Source: Anaerolineae bacterium (GTDB taxonomy: Bacteria > Chloroflexota > Anaerolineae > Aggregatilineales > Phototrophicaceae). From it: 64,000 nucleotides of DNA. Under the pieces are notes generated by a model. The model made no database searches, was not told the origin of the DNA, and saw only the letters and a list, made by a program, of their open reading frames with translations. Numbering within the stretch: position 1 is the first letter of the stretch; each line of letters begins with the position of its first letter. Made by a program: the position numbers and the translations under genes. The DNA lies in the NCBI GenBank assembly GCA_022820125.1, contig JAJEGA010000011.1, positions 1-64,000 on the forward strand, written 5' to 3'. This document shows, one piece after another, positions 37,354 through 46,579 of this stretch.

Positions 37354-38208
37354 TCAACAACCAAATCCCAGCGCCAGCACGACATCGCGGACCACCGGCA
37401 GATCGCACCAGAGGTTGAGCACATCAATGAGGGTGAGGGCGATGCCGGCGAAGCAGACGAAGACCAGTATGAAGAAGACGAAGCAGCCGAGGATCAGCCA
37501 GGGCGATGTGCCGCTGCTCTCCTCGCGCGCGGCGTAGGGGTCGTAATCGTAGCCGGGGTAGCCTTGCGGCGGCGCCGGCGGCATCTGCTGGTAGCCGGGC
37601 GCCCCCTGCTGCGGATAGTAGCCGGGCGGAGGCTGGGCTGGGGCGGCGCCGGCTTCGGGATAAGCCGGGTAAGCGGGCGGCTGCTGCGGCATTTGCTCGC
37701 CCGCGTTTGGCATATTGGGCGCGTAGGGATCGGCTGGCGTTGGCGGCGCGCCTTGCAAACCGTAGTCGGCAGGCGGCGTATAAGCGGGTTCAGGCGCTGA
37801 GGGCGTTTGCGGCAAGGGCGTCTCGGGCGGGGACGGTATCGCTGGCGGCAGCATGTCCCCCAGGTTGGAGGGGGGCGGGGCCGGGGCATCCGCGCCAGCG
37901 CTGACGGTTTCCAGCGCCAGGGTGACGGTCTCGCCCAAGCCGATCATGTCGCCGTTTTGCAGTGGCGTCACGCCAGAGACGCGCTTGCCGTTGACGAAGG
38001 TGCCGTTGGTCGAGCCGAGGTCTTCAATGGTCAAGGTGTCGCCCGAGCGCATCAGGCGCAGATGATGACGGCTGGTTTCGCGGTCGTTGAGGACGATGTC
38101 GTTGCTGATATCGCGTCCCAGGGTGGTGACGTCTTTGCTGACTTCAAAGGCTTGATTGGGCTGGGGACCCCGCCGGACAACCAGGCGGAAGTTGTCATTC
38201 TGCTGCAT
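37354..38208 (-). CDS. FHA protein with proline-rich linker and membrane anchor
   Basis: Protein of 284 residues. An N-terminal FHA domain (about 8-95: TLGRDISNDIVL, ETSRHHLRL, GSTNGTFVNGKRV) binds phosphothreonine. A long Pro/Ala/Tyr/Gln-rich disordered linker (about 108-235) follows, then a C-terminal hydrophobic segment (WLILGCFVFFILVFVCFAGIAL) with a short tail. The domain should face the cytoplasm. ATG 38208 has a GAGGAGA site; the longer frame has none. It is the second FHA gene of the window and differs in being membrane-tethered. Confidence 0.85.
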   Translation of the reverse strand: MQQNDNFRLVVRRGPQPNQAFEVSKDVTTLGRDISNDIVLNDRETSRHHLRLMRSGDTLTIEDLGSTNGTFVNGKRVSGVTPLQNGDMIGLGETVTLALETVSAGADAPAPPPSNLGDMLPPAIPSPPETPLPQTPSAPEPAYTPPADYGLQGAPPTPADPYAPNMPNAGEQMPQQPPAYPAYPEAGAAPAQPPPGYYPQQGAPGYQQMPPAPPQGYPGYDYDPYAAREESSGTSPWLILGCFVFFILVFVCFAGIALTLIDVLNLWCDLPVVRDVVLALGFGC

Positions 38209-38301
38209 GATTCTCTCCTCAGTCAGCGAGCCGCGATCGTCGGCATGGGCGCCGCCCTCGCCTCCAACCGCCCGGCGCATGTCTGTGATGATGGAAGCTC
38301 G

Positions 38302-38307
38302 ATTATA
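38302..38307 (-). promoter_or_regulatory. extended -10 of membrane FHA gene
   Basis: On the minus strand TGATATAAT gives an extended -10 about 94 bases before ATG 38208. No clear -35 is visible. Confidence 0.45.
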
Positions 38308-38363
38308 TCAAATGTTAGCGCGATCATTTGTGCATTATACCTTGATTTGACCGGCAATGAGAA

Positions 38364-39332
38364 TTATTGCCGCCGGTTCGCGTCCCCGCTGGCGCCGCCG
38401 GGGGCGGGCAGCCAGAGCTCGAGGAAGGCGCTGCCATCGACCCACTTTCCGCGTATCGCGATTTCCCAATGCAGATGCGGCGCGCTGCTGCGGCCCGTGT
38501 TGCCGCTCAAGCCGATGATCTGCCCGGCTTCCACGCGCTGCCCGGCTTCCACATGCAGCTCGGAGAGATGGGCGTAGCCGGAATAGATGCCGAGGCCGTG
38601 GTCGATCAGCGCATAATTGCCGCGGATATCGAGCATGCCGGCGAAGCGCGCCTCGCCCGAAGCCATAGCGCGGACCGGACTGCCCGTTGGCAGGTTCTGA
38701 TCCCAACCGGTATGGCGTGATTCTCTACCTTCATTGAGGGTGCGGAAGTCGCCGAAGGGGGTGGTCAGCGCGCTGTCGTGGGGCAGCTCAAAACCGCTGG
38801 CATCCCAGAGCGGGGCGGGACTGACCAATGCCGTCAATGCGCTAAGCCGCGCGAGCTCGTCGTATTCGATTGCAGGATCCGTGAGATAAACACGGTTGCC
38901 GGGCAGCACGAGATTCTGCGTGATGAAAGCGCCGGACTCAATGCGCAGTGGGACTTCGAAAACAACATCGCCCGAAGCGCGCTCCGCCGTTACGATCAGC
39001 GGATAGGCGCGCGGATGAGTGTTCATATCGACCGCGATCAGGGCGTAATAGGCGCCGTCATCAGCGGGGAAAAACGAGAAGACAGCGCCATGGAAGTCAG
39101 CGCGCGCCCGCTCAATGCCGCCGCCAGACAATCGCAGAAGCCCGACGCCGCCCGGCGTCAAAGGGGCGAAATGCGTCTCCAGCCGCAGATCGGAGGCAAG
39201 CCGCAGCGACGTTGGCGCGGGGCGCGGCGCTGGCTGAAAGATCGGGGCAATGTCGTATTGGGCTGCGGCGAAGCAGGCGCGCAGACAAATGAGCAGGCTA
39301 ATCAGAACACGCGACGGCGGCATTACTCTCAT
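38364..39332 (-). CDS. secreted M23 peptidase
   Basis: LytM/M23 metallopeptidase-type protein of 322 residues, probably cutting or binding peptidoglycan peptides outside the membrane. A signal peptide (RVLISLLICLRACFAAAQ) is followed by a beta-rich region, then the peptidase domain in the last 140 residues. Zinc ligands are seen in SRHTGWD (H and D) and in the HLHWE box (H-x-H), so the site looks complete. Two starts, 39332 (MRVMPP) and 39323 (MPPSRV), are both possible; neither has a strong ribosome site. Confidence 0.88.
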   Translation of the reverse strand: MRVMPPSRVLISLLICLRACFAAAQYDIAPIFQPAPRPAPTSLRLASDLRLETHFAPLTPGGVGLLRLSGGGIERARADFHGAVFSFFPADDGAYYALIAVDMNTHPRAYPLIVTAERASGDVVFEVPLRIESGAFITQNLVLPGNRVYLTDPAIEYDELARLSALTALVSPAPLWDASGFELPHDSALTTPFGDFRTLNEGRESRHTGWDQNLPTGSPVRAMASGEARFAGMLDIRGNYALIDHGLGIYSGYAHLSELHVEAGQRVEAGQIIGLSGNTGRSSAPHLHWEIAIRGKWVDGSAFLELWLPAPGGASGDANRRQ

Positions 39333-39492
39333 CGCACTCGACCGCAGGACTGGCTGGCGACTATACCTGTATATTACCCGGAGAGCCTGCGTCACGGTAG
39401 ATGACGGCAGCCCGTCAATTTGCTCCTCTTCAGCGGAATTCTTGGGCATTGTCTACTGGGCGCCGGCGGGGTTCTGGCGGTCTTTGCAGTCC

Positions 39493-39769
39493 CAGGGCAA
39501 TCGCATCAAAACTGGCATCCCCTGCGACGAGCGAAACTAAACTGAAATTTAACCACCGAGGACACCGAGAGCACCGAGAAATGCGATTGATCAGAGATTT
39601 CGCGGCATTTTATCGCAATACTTTTGGACGGGATGGAAGCTTATCGACAAGGTAGCGGCATGCCTGCCCAATTCAAGCAGTGGATTTAGGAGAAAAGTCG
39701 TCAAAAGAACCTAATCTCTCTGTCCTCGGTGTACTCGGTGGTAAAGAAAAAATTGATGCGATTGCCCTG
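39493..39769. repeat. nested inverted-repeat element
   Basis: The 17-base CAGGGCAATCGCATCAA (39493-39509) recurs exactly inverted at 39753-39769. Inside lies a second inverted pair, AACCACCGAGGACACCGAG (39551-39569) against a related CCTCGGTGTACTCGGTGGT ending near 39742. The core of about 150 bases is non-coding. The outer 17-mer also ends the element at 1-142 and, with one change, its inverted copy at 48347. Confidence 0.65.
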
Positions 39770-40088
39770 TTCGCAGTCCAAGCACTCAGCTAGCGTCGCG
39801 CGCATCTCCGCCAGATGCTGCCGCTCAAGGGGCGATGTCGCGGCGAATTGCGCGGGATTCAATCACAAGGAGCGGGCGCAAAAGAGAGTCAACTGCGCCT
39901 TTGTTCCGCATGTCGCTTGAACCAGAGATTCTTATGTCTAAATTGCCCGATCGGAAGATCGCAGGCGCGCCCCGCCGGGTCACCGGTGCGCACTTTGAAT
40001 GGCGAGCCAGTCACTGGATGGGCGGAACGCATGCGCGCGCGACTATGGCATAATCGACAATAGCGCGCTCTGCGATTCTCAAGCCAAG

Positions 40089-40097
40089 TGTTATACT
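40089..40097 (+). promoter_or_regulatory. extended -10 of M20 peptidase operon
   Basis: TGTTATACT (TGn plus TATACT) lies 37 bases before ATG 40134. No -35 match is evident. Confidence 0.45.
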
Positions 40098-40133
40098 CTT
40101 GCCACTCGTTCATTGACAGAGGATAAATCGCAA

Positions 40134-41276
40134 ATGACCGCCCACGACAACTGCCGCATCCTGGATTATCTACGCGAGCGCACAAAAGACATGGTAGCTG
40201 ACTTGAAGCGCTTGATCGCGCTGGAATCGCCTACCTCCTGCAAGCCGGCGGTGGATGCGCTGCGCGCGGCGCTGGCGGAAGAATTAAGCGCGTTGGGCGG
40301 CGCGGTCGAAGTCATCCCGAAAGCCGAAGTCGGCGATGTTTTGCGCGCGCGCTGGAACGCGGGCGAAGGCGGCATCGTGATCATGAGCCACATGGACACG
40401 GTCTGGGATGTGGGCACGGTGGCGGGCAGACCGACGCGGATTGAGGGCGACCGGCTTTACGGCGTCGGCGCGATGGATATGAAAGGCGGCATCGTCATCG
40501 CGCTTTGGGCTTTGCGGGCGCTTCGGGCGCTTGAGCTTTTCCCCGAGGGACCAATCACCTACCTGCTTAATTCCGACGAAGAAACGGGCAGCCGTCATTC
40601 GGCCGCGGAAATCAAAGCTGAGGCGCTGGCGCATAATGTCGTCTTTGTGACCGAGCCGCCCCAGGATGGCGCATACAAGACGCAGCGCAAGGGCGTCAGC
40701 CAGTATACGATCACGGCGACGGGACGAGCGGCGCATTCGGGCGCTGATCATGAGCAGGGCGTCAATGCAATTGAGGAGATCGCCCATCAGGTGATCGCCG
40801 TGGAAGCGATGACGGATTACGACATCGGCACGACCGCTAACGTCGGCGTGATCAGCGGCGGCACGCGCCCCAACGTGGTGCCGGCGGAAGCGCGGATCGA
40901 GATCAATGTGCGCGCCTGGACCAAGGTCAATCAGGCGGCGATTCACGAGCAAATGATGAACCTGAAGGCGGCGCATCCGCAGGCGGAAATCGTGGTTGAA
41001 GGGGGCGTTGGCGTGCCGCCAATGGAACGCAGTCCCGAGATTGCGGCGCTGTTTAAGCGGGCGCAGGCGCTGGCGGCTGAGATGGGCATCGCGCTGGAAG
41101 AAGGGAAAACCGGCGGCGGCTCCGATGGCAACAAGACGGCGGCACTTGGCGTGCCAACGCTGGACGGCATGGGCATGGTGGGCGAAGGCGGGCACGCTGT
41201 GAACGAATACGGCGAGATATCGTCGCTGCCGGAGCGGGCGGCGATCATGGCGGCGATGCTGCGCGAGCGGCTGTAA
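40134..41276 (+). CDS. M20 family metallopeptidase (carboxypeptidase G2-like)
   Basis: Zinc-dependent exopeptidase of 380 residues. MSHMDTVW supplies the first ligand His and Asp; GAMDMKGG the bridging Asp; LNSDEETGS the general-base Glu and a ligand; VTEPP another ligand; and EGGHAVNEYGE the last His. The dimerisation domain lies at about 175-290. The best match in plan is glutamate carboxypeptidase/CPG2, which removes C-terminal Glu; the true substrate is unknown. ATG 40134 follows GAGG at an 11-base distance. It leads a plus-strand series to 46579. Confidence 0.9.
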   Translation: MTAHDNCRILDYLRERTKDMVADLKRLIALESPTSCKPAVDALRAALAEELSALGGAVEVIPKAEVGDVLRARWNAGEGGIVIMSHMDTVWDVGTVAGRPTRIEGDRLYGVGAMDMKGGIVIALWALRALRALELFPEGPITYLLNSDEETGSRHSAAEIKAEALAHNVVFVTEPPQDGAYKTQRKGVSQYTITATGRAAHSGADHEQGVNAIEEIAHQVIAVEAMTDYDIGTTANVGVISGGTRPNVVPAEARIEINVRAWTKVNQAAIHEQMMNLKAAHPQAEIVVEGGVGVPPMERSPEIAALFKRAQALAAEMGIALEEGKTGGGSDGNKTAALGVPTLDGMGMVGEGGHAVNEYGEISSLPERAAIMAAMLRERL

Positions 41277-41298
41277 GTTGAATTGAGAGGGTAGGCTG

Positions 41299-41988
41299 AT
41301 GAAGGGGATCGCCCTGGTCACGGGCGCCAATCGCGGCATCGGGCTGGAAGTCTGCCGGCAAATGGCGTGTCTCGATTACCGTGTGCTGCTGACGGCGCGC
41401 GACTTGGAAAAAGCGGAAGCCGCCGCCAAAAATCTGGACCAAAACAATATCGCCTCGCTGCAAATGGACGTCACTGATGAGGCGAGCATCGAACGCGCGG
41501 CCGCCGAAGTCGAAACCCGTTACGGGCATCTCGATGCGCTGGTCAACAATGCGGGCGCCTATTACGACTACTGGCAAAAGGCGCTGGATGCCGACTTAAA
41601 CACGGTACGCGAAGCGGCTGATACAAACTTCTATGGACCCTGGCGCGTGACGCAGGCTTTCGCGCCCTTGCTCAAGCAGAGCGCGCATCCACGCATCGTC
41701 AACGTGAGCAGCGGCGCGGCCGCTCTTAACAGCCTCGGCGCCGGTCCGCCGGCTTATATCGCCAGCAAGGTTGCGCTGAATGCCTTGACGCGGATGCTGG
41801 CGGCGGAGCTGAAAGACGGCGGCGTCCTGGTTAATGCTGTTTGCCCCGGCTGGGTGGCGACCGACCCGAACAACCCCGGCGGGCGGCCCATCCCTGAAGG
41901 CGCGGCCGGCATCGTCTGGGCGGCGACCTTGCCCGATGACGGACCGACGGGCGGCTTCTTCCGCGATGAGCAGCCGCTTGAGTGGTAG
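41299..41988 (+). CDS. short-chain dehydrogenase/reductase
   Basis: Classical SDR of 229 residues. TGANRGIG binds NAD(P), NNAG stabilises the sheet, and the catalytic set is Ser in VNVSSGAA and YIASK. The NADPH-type carbonyl reductase subgroup is suggested by NRGIG and a basic residue after the second strand (TARDLEKA). ATG 41299 has GAGAGGG upstream and follows the M20 stop by 22 bases. Confidence 0.9.
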   Translation: MKGIALVTGANRGIGLEVCRQMACLDYRVLLTARDLEKAEAAAKNLDQNNIASLQMDVTDEASIERAAAEVETRYGHLDALVNNAGAYYDYWQKALDADLNTVREAADTNFYGPWRVTQAFAPLLKQSAHPRIVNVSSGAAALNSLGAGPPAYIASKVALNALTRMLAAELKDGGVLVNAVCPGWVATDPNNPGGRPIPEGAAGIVWAATLPDDGPTGGFFRDEQPLEW

Positions 41989-42017
41989 ATGAAATAAGCG
42001 GATAGAATAGCAAAGCG

Positions 42018-43784
42018 ATGGATGACAATATCATATTCACTTGGCGACAGATCAAAGAACGCGCTTTTGGCAAAAGTTTTAGCCGCGGCAAAGCGCTTTA
42101 TGAGAATGGCGCTATTTCTTCGCCCGTTCGCCGAGGCGATGAAATCAGCGCGCGCTGCCAAGGATCCTATGCGCAACCCTACCGCGTATGGGCAAAATTC
42201 ATAAACGGGGAAATCGCCGCCGCAATTTGCAGTTGTGAATATGATTGGGGCGGGGATTGCAAGCATATCGTCGCCATGTTGCTTGCCTATTTGCGCCAGC
42301 CGGAACAATTTGAGAAGCGCAAGCCATTGCGTGATGAACTCATGTCGCGCGAGAAAACAGATTTGCTCGACATCATTGAAGAGATGATTGTACGTTACCC
42401 TGATCTTGAAGATATTGTTGAACGCGCGACAGTCCACGACTTTCCAAACCAACTCATTGACTTAGAAACCATTCAGCGTGAATTAAAAGGGGCTTTAGAC
42501 TTTGACGGCGAGTGGATGGCTCGCGTCGCCGAAAACAAGGTTTACGAACTCGCCAGCCTGGGCGATCGCTATGCCTGGCGCGGCGATTATGCGCAGGCCA
42601 TTGCCATCTATTGCGCCATTCTCGAAGAGTGTAACGACAATGACTATCCAGCGAATGATGAAGGGCAATATATTGAGGCGATCAACCACAGCGTCGCCCG
42701 CTTGAGAGAAGCCCTTTCTCATCTTGATATGGATCACCATGAAGACTTGCGCCAGCGCCTGGTCGATCTGCTGGTGAGCGCAGTGATATGGGATATCGAC
42801 TTTGGCGGGATTGGCTATGCTGATGAAGCGGACGAGATTATTCTGGAAATCGCGCGGCCGGCCGATACCCCCCGCATCCGTGAACGCATTCGCTGGGCTG
42901 AGGAGAGTAAGAGCGAAAAAGGATATTACAGCAAATGGACTGGCGAAGCCTATGAGTATTTTTTGATGGCATTAGACCAGATTGATTCGACCGATCCTGA
43001 AGAAACACTCAAACGTCTTCAAGCAAAAGAGTTGCATTATCTATACGCCAGTGTATTGCTCACGTTGAAACGTTATGAACAGGCTGCCGGCGTCATAGCG
43101 AAATTGCAGCCAGCGTATGAACTACAGCGCGGGCTTGATTTGCTCGTGGAGCATCAGCAGAACCAAAGGGCGATTCAACTGGCGGAAGCGGCGTTGGAAC
43201 GCGACTATGACGCCCGACTTGCGGACTGGCTTATCACCTTGTATCGGAAACAAGGTGATGGAAAAGCGGAATTTCGCTGGCAGCTCAATCGGATGCGAAA
43301 CGACCCGCAGATCAACAATTATATCGGTTTGCGCGATGCCGCCGAAGCGGTCGGGGATTGGGGGAGCGCCCGCCCAAAGGTTATCAGCGAACTCGAGCGG
43401 AAAGAAGCGCACGCGGTACTCACCCAGGCCTATTTGCATGATGAAGATTGGGATTTGGCTTGGGATGCTTTAGGCAAAGTTGCTCAGCGACAGGATCATC
43501 ATCCTTCGCATGTGAACTACCGCCTCGACTTTACTGTGGCGGAAAACTCAGGCCATGCGCGACCGGCGCGCGCTATTCCAATTTTTATCAACTACGCTCG
43601 CGCCGAGATTGATCTTAGAACCCGGAAACATTATGCAAGCGCGGCCGAATTATTGGCGGAAGTCCGCAAGATGTACCGGCAAATGAACGACAGCGCCAGC
43701 TGGCAAACGCTCATTGCGGATTTGCGGCGGGAGTTCGCGCGCCTGCCCGCCCTGCAGGATGAACTCGACAAAGCGGGCTTGTAG
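42018..43784 (+). CDS. SWIM zinc-finger protein with helical repeats
   Basis: Protein of 588 residues. The SWIM motif CSCEYDWGGDCKHIVAM (CxC...CxH, about residues 74-90) binds zinc and is used for DNA or protein contact. The rest is an alpha-helical, tetratricopeptide-like array. It follows the SDR by 29 bases, with a near-leaderless start after TAGAAT (42003-42008). Such proteins often sit beside SWI/SNF helicases, which are absent here. AT content is somewhat above that of its neighbours. Confidence 0.8.
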   Translation: MDDNIIFTWRQIKERAFGKSFSRGKALYENGAISSPVRRGDEISARCQGSYAQPYRVWAKFINGEIAAAICSCEYDWGGDCKHIVAMLLAYLRQPEQFEKRKPLRDELMSREKTDLLDIIEEMIVRYPDLEDIVERATVHDFPNQLIDLETIQRELKGALDFDGEWMARVAENKVYELASLGDRYAWRGDYAQAIAIYCAILEECNDNDYPANDEGQYIEAINHSVARLREALSHLDMDHHEDLRQRLVDLLVSAVIWDIDFGGIGYADEADEIILEIARPADTPRIRERIRWAEESKSEKGYYSKWTGEAYEYFLMALDQIDSTDPEETLKRLQAKELHYLYASVLLTLKRYEQAAGVIAKLQPAYELQRGLDLLVEHQQNQRAIQLAEAALERDYDARLADWLITLYRKQGDGKAEFRWQLNRMRNDPQINNYIGLRDAAEAVGDWGSARPKVISELERKEAHAVLTQAYLHDEDWDLAWDALGKVAQRQDHHPSHVNYRLDFTVAENSGHARPARAIPIFINYARAEIDLRTRKHYASAAELLAEVRKMYRQMNDSASWQTLIADLRREFARLPALQDELDKAGL

Positions 43785-43785
43785 C

Positions 43786-44547
43786 ATGAGCATAAGAATA
43801 CTGAATTGGAATACGGAATGGCTCGGCCCGGGCAGTCGCAGCGGGCGATTTGCGAAGGCAAAAGCCCTGATTGCGAGTTACGACCCGGATGTCATCTGTC
43901 TGACGGAAGCGCGCCCCGAAACGATGCCTGAGCTTGGTCAAACGATCGCGAGCGAGCTATCAGGCGCGGGCAAAATCGAGAACCGCGGCGGGCGCAAGGT
44001 TGTGCTGTGGAGCCGTTTCGGCTGGTCGAATGTCGATACGCTCGGCTCGTCAGACATGCCGCCTGGACGCTTCATCAAGGCGACTACCTTCGCTGGCGGC
44101 GAGCAATGGACGATTATTGGCATGTGCGTCCCCTACGCGCATTATCGCAATCATGCCAAATGGGGAGACCAGCGAAAGACATTTTGGGGCGGCGCCTGCG
44201 AATATCTCGATGCCCTGAGGGAAGAAGTCCTGCCTCGCTTGAGAGAAGAATTCCTGCCATACAGCAAAGATCCCTTAAACACCATCCTGCTAGGCGATTT
44301 TAATATGCAGATCCCAGCCTTCAACTATCCCTATGAAGGTAGCGAAGTCAACAAAAAGCGGAAAGAGACTTTCGCTGGCTGGTTGATACCCACCGCTGGC
44401 ATCAGCCGCCACTTCATCGATCACATCGCCATGTCCTCAGAATTGCGAGTAAACTCTTTGCAGTACATCAGCCGGTTCGATTCCGACGGATCGCAGCTGA
44501 GCGACCACAACGGCGTCTGCATTGATGTCACGCGTGGACCGAGTTGA
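43786..44547 (+). CDS. endonuclease/exonuclease/phosphatase family hydrolase
   Basis: EEP-fold (DNase I-like) metal-dependent phosphohydrolase of 253 residues. RILNWNTEWL, VICLTEARPET (metal Glu), LLGDFNMQ (Asp/Asn pair) and the C-terminal SDHNGVCIDV (catalytic His) are all present. The substrate could be a nucleic acid or a phosphoester. The start 2 bases after the SWIM stop shows tight linkage, so a joint function in nucleic-acid handling is plausible. Confidence 0.85.
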   Translation: MSIRILNWNTEWLGPGSRSGRFAKAKALIASYDPDVICLTEARPETMPELGQTIASELSGAGKIENRGGRKVVLWSRFGWSNVDTLGSSDMPPGRFIKATTFAGGEQWTIIGMCVPYAHYRNHAKWGDQRKTFWGGACEYLDALREEVLPRLREEFLPYSKDPLNTILLGDFNMQIPAFNYPYEGSEVNKKRKETFAGWLIPTAGISRHFIDHIAMSSELRVNSLQYISRFDSDGSQLSDHNGVCIDVTRGPS

Positions 44548-44562
44548 GGAGTCACAGACCCG

Positions 44563-45705
44563 ATGAAATTCGCTCCCTTCAAGATCGAAAACTTCTTCCG
44601 CCAGCACGAATTCAGCGCGCCTTATGGCATCAGCCAGTCGGATACCGAGCCGCTGACGCTGGACGCGCTGCTGGCTTATGCCAGCCCCAAAAGGCGCGAG
44701 CAATTTGAAAAGCTGTGGCTGGGATACACCGAGACGCAGGGGCATCCCGAACTGCGCGCCGCGATCGCCGACTTGCACACGGGCATTGATGCCGCCGATG
44801 TCATCGAGGCGGTGCCTGAGGAAGGCGTCTTCCTGCCGATGAACAGCCTGCTTGAGGCGGGCGATCATGTTGTGGCGATGCATCCGAGCTTTCAATCGCT
44901 GTGGGAGATCGCGCGCGCGACTGGCTGCGAGCTTTCGTTCTGGCGGCAGCGGCGCAGGGACGATGGCTGGCGCTTTGATGTTGACGAGCTGGAGCGCTTG
45001 ATCCGCCCCGACACCCGCATGCTGATCATAAACTTCCCGCATAATCCCACTGGCTATCTGCCTCCGCGCGTCGATTTCGAGCGCATCGTTGAATTGGCGC
45101 GCGAGCGGAATCTGATTCTCTTTTCGGACGAGATTTATCGCTTCACCGAGCATGATGAGGCATTGCGCTTGCCATCGGCTTGCGAGCTATACGAACGGGC
45201 GATCACGCTCGGCGGCTTGTCGAAATGCTTTGGCTTGCCCGGCTTGCGCGTCGGCTGGCTGATCACGCGGGACGCCGGGCTGAGCCACGAGCTGCAGGAA
45301 ATGAAGAGCTATACGACGATCTGCGGCAGCGCGCCCAGCGAAATCCTGGCATTGATCGCGCTGGAGAATTGGCGGGCGCTGACGGCGCGCAGCATCGACA
45401 TCGTGCGGCGCAATATCGGGCACTGCCGCGAATTCTTTGGGCATTACCGCGACTTGTTCTGGCTGAGCTATCCGCGATGCGGCACGATCACCTTGGTGGA
45501 GCTGCGAGCCGAAATGCCGGTGAGCGAATTCGCCGAGGCGGTCGTGGCTGAGTGTGGCGTCATGGTGTTGCCGGCGGACGTGATGCTGTTCGAAGGCAAT
45601 TACTTCCGGCTGGGCTTGGGGCGGACGAGCCTGCCCCATGCGCTGGAACCATTCGAGCAATTCATCATTGACCGCTTGATGCCCGCCTCGAAAATGCGAT
45701 TGTAG
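44563..45705 (+). CDS. PLP-dependent aminotransferase, class I/II
   Basis: Fold-type I aminotransferase of 380 residues. NFPHNPTGYLP is the classic NPTG region, FSDEIYRF carries the Asp that binds the PLP ring nitrogen, and GGLSKCFGLPGLRVGW contains the Schiff-base Lys. The C-terminal Arg lies in YFRLGLGRTS. The substrate is not clear. Its TAG stop is formed by the first bases of a GTAGGGGCG hairpin (45702-45730). Confidence 0.9.
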   Translation: MKFAPFKIENFFRQHEFSAPYGISQSDTEPLTLDALLAYASPKRREQFEKLWLGYTETQGHPELRAAIADLHTGIDAADVIEAVPEEGVFLPMNSLLEAGDHVVAMHPSFQSLWEIARATGCELSFWRQRRRDDGWRFDVDELERLIRPDTRMLIINFPHNPTGYLPPRVDFERIVELARERNLILFSDEIYRFTEHDEALRLPSACELYERAITLGGLSKCFGLPGLRVGWLITRDAGLSHELQEMKSYTTICGSAPSEILALIALENWRALTARSIDIVRRNIGHCREFFGHYRDLFWLSYPRCGTITLVELRAEMPVSEFAEAVVAECGVMVLPADVMLFEGNYFRLGLGRTSLPHALEPFEQFIIDRLMPASKMRL

Positions 45706-45730
45706 GGGCGAGCCGGCGCCTCGCCCCTAA
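45702..45730. repeat. hairpin hemi-element overlapping a stop codon
   Basis: TGTAGGGGCGAG...CTCGCCCCTA forms one hairpin with 7-base arms. Its TAG is the stop codon of the aminotransferase gene. Confidence 0.75.
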
Positions 45731-45742
45731 AGAGGGAAACTA

Positions 45743-46579
45743 ATGCCCGCTAACTATAGAGACAAACGCGATCAACTGGACCGCGACGGTTTCTGCCTGC
45801 TTGAAGGCATCATCGAAGACGACATGCTGGCGCGGCTGCGCGCGGTCACCGATGGCGTGCTGGCAAGGCAAGAGGCGGCGCACTTCGCGCGACAGCGGGC
45901 GCAAGGCAGCCTGATACGGGTGACGGAAGATCCCTTCATGGCGCGGCTCATCGCTTATCCGCCCATCCTCGAAGCGCTGGCGGCGCTGGGTTTTGCTGAT
46001 CCCAAATGGGGCAGCGGTTTCATCATCAGCAAGCCGCCGAAGAGCCCGCCGCTTTTCTGGCATCAAGACGCGCGCTTCTGGAATGACCCAATCAGTTATA
46101 CGCCGCGGACGATTCAGTGTTTCCTGATGATTTATCTGGTCGATACGACGCGGCATAACGGCTGCCTGCGTCTGATCCCCGGCTCGCATTTGAAACGCCA
46201 CCGGCTGCATGACGCGCTGCCGGACGCGCACGAAGAGGATTTGAGCCGCGCCGATGATTTGGCGAATCTGGCGTTTCAGCGCGCTGAGGGCGAGGTGGAT
46301 GTGCCAGTCAAAGCGGGTGATGTGGTGATGGGCAGCGCGCGGCTGCTGCATGCGGCGCACGGCAACCAGAGCGACAAGCGCCGCACCAATATCACGCTCT
46401 GGTATTATCCCGATTTCGCCAAACTGCCCGAGCCGATTCAAGCGTATCTGGCGGATACGGATTGGCCCGCCGAGTGGCGCAATGAGAATCGCGAATTGCT
46501 AGCGCCTCTGCGTCCGGTTTACGCCGGCGACGCCGCGCCAATCGCGCTCAATCGGACGCCAGGTTCGCAGTTGCGTTAA
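45743..46579 (+). CDS. phytanoyl-CoA dioxygenase family protein
   Basis: Fe(II)/2-oxoglutarate oxygenase of 278 residues (PhyH family). The facial triad is H107-x-D109 (FWHQDARFW) and a distal His in LLHAAHGNQ (about 203-206), with R213 or R214 to bind 2-oxoglutarate. It begins 37 bases after the aminotransferase, suggesting one pathway for a small amino- or hydroxy-compound. The 3' end overlaps the convergent propeller gene by 32 bases. Confidence 0.9.
   Translation: MPANYRDKRDQLDRDGFCLLEGIIEDDMLARLRAVTDGVLARQEAAHFARQRAQGSLIRVTEDPFMARLIAYPPILEALAALGFADPKWGSGFIISKPPKSPPLFWHQDARFWNDPISYTPRTIQCFLMIYLVDTTRHNGCLRLIPGSHLKRHRLHDALPDAHEEDLSRADDLANLAFQRAEGEVDVPVKAGDVVMGSARLLHAAHGNQSDKRRTNITLWYYPDFAKLPEPIQAYLADTDWPAEWRNENRELLAPLRPVYAGDAAPIALNRTPGSQLR

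Larger units (their letters stand above)
39333..40133. other. intergenic region, repeat-filled
   Basis: About 800 bases without a convincing gene. Short open frames here lack ribosome sites and cross repeats. The region holds the nested inverted repeats of 39493-39769 and the promoter of the M20 peptidase. Confidence 0.6.
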
